From NCBI GenBank assembly GCA_013003715.1, contig JABDIN010000059.1, forward strand, positions 46,690-110,689: 64,000 bases of DNA, in the 5' to 3' direction. Under the pieces are notes generated by a model, which saw only the letters and a program-made list of their open reading frames with translations, did not search any database and was not told the origin of the DNA. Position 1 is the stretch's first letter, and the number at the start of each line of letters is the position of its first letter. The position numbers and the translations under genes are program-made. Of the stretch, positions 63,899 through 64,000 are shown piece by piece. Origin of the DNA: Desulfobacteraceae bacterium (GTDB taxonomy: Bacteria > Desulfobacterota > Desulfobacteria > Desulfobacterales > Desulfosarcinaceae).

Positions 63899-64000
63899 TT
63901 ATGAGTTCAAAACCTTTAGCAGGTAATCATTATCCCATCCGGCCCTGAGTCGTTTGGCTTTGATACTCTTTTTCTCTGTATTTTCCCTTTTTATCATGTT
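63899..64000 (-). CDS. Possible C-terminal end of a gene cut by the window edge
   Basis: The minus strand is open from base 64000 and encodes about 32 residues ending WDNDYLLKVLNS before TAA at 63899. The stretch is too short to identify and could be chance. It is listed because the frame runs off the window. Confidence 0.3.
   Translation of the reverse strand, partial: NMIKRENTEKKSIKAKRLRAGWDNDYLLKVLNS

Overview
This 64 kb window looks like a chromosomal segment of an anaerobic bacterium of the Desulfobacterota (former Deltaproteobacteria), probably near the Desulfobacterales. That placement is an inference from gene content: a transcarboxylase-type methylmalonyl-CoA pathway, an iron-sulfur flavoprotein, DUF3783, DUF2065 and DUF6125-type small proteins, SpoIIE/STAS signalling, and nickel-insertion HypAB. 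No rRNA, tRNA, CRISPR array, insertion sequence or phage gene was recognised. Nearly all genes are intact, and many are tightly packed or overlap by 1-14 bases.

Left part (1-17 kb): mixed housekeeping and accessory genes. These are the C-terminus of a PiT-type phosphate transporter, a LysE exporter, a pentapeptide-repeat protein, TPR and membrane proteins, glycyl-tRNA synthetase, a divergent HxlR regulator/iron-sulfur flavoprotein pair around a palindromic operator, and a PQQ-repeat propeller. A MerR regulator is divergent from a three-gene unit (disulfide-type flavoprotein, tryptophan 2,3-dioxygenase, kynureninase). An A+T-rich AAA/DUF4143 ATPase follows, preceded by a 58-base near-perfect palindrome.

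Middle (17-31 kb): a methylmalonyl-CoA cluster read leftwards: tetR, mcm, meaB, mmdA, a small subunit, a pycB-like carboxyltransferase fused to a biotin domain, sucC, sucD, hypA, hypB. The epimerase gene lies just upstream behind an aminotransferase. Together they interconvert propionyl-CoA and succinate, with carboxyl transfer to or from pyruvate/oxaloacetate and ATP formation or use at succinyl-CoA synthetase. hypA is translationally coupled to sucD.

31-40 kb: tgt and queA (queuosine), nifU-like and DUF2065 genes lie behind a membrane SpoIIE phosphatase. Divergent from it is an ABC exporter whose nucleotide-binding domain carries about 240 extra residues, then a cNMP-domain-like protein, an RsbW-like kinase and an STAS antagonist. 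This is a complete partner-switching module beside an abnormal transporter.

40-53 kb: an eight-gene leftward run that resembles no characterised operon I know. It holds a short FtsX permease, a LolD/MacB-like ATPase, a 1626-residue FtsX permease fused to a degenerate M28 peptidase-like ectodomain, two large polytopic membrane proteins (DUF6785-like and OPT-like), an exported protein, an unknown protein and a PqqD-like protein. This is the best candidate for an undescribed system.

53-64 kb: a surface-glycan cluster with three related MurG/GT28-like and two GT4 glycosyltransferases, a polysaccharide deacetylase, a histidine phosphatase, a radical SAM/SPASM protein and a GSCFA protein, then a lipoprotein and a possible truncated gene at the edge.
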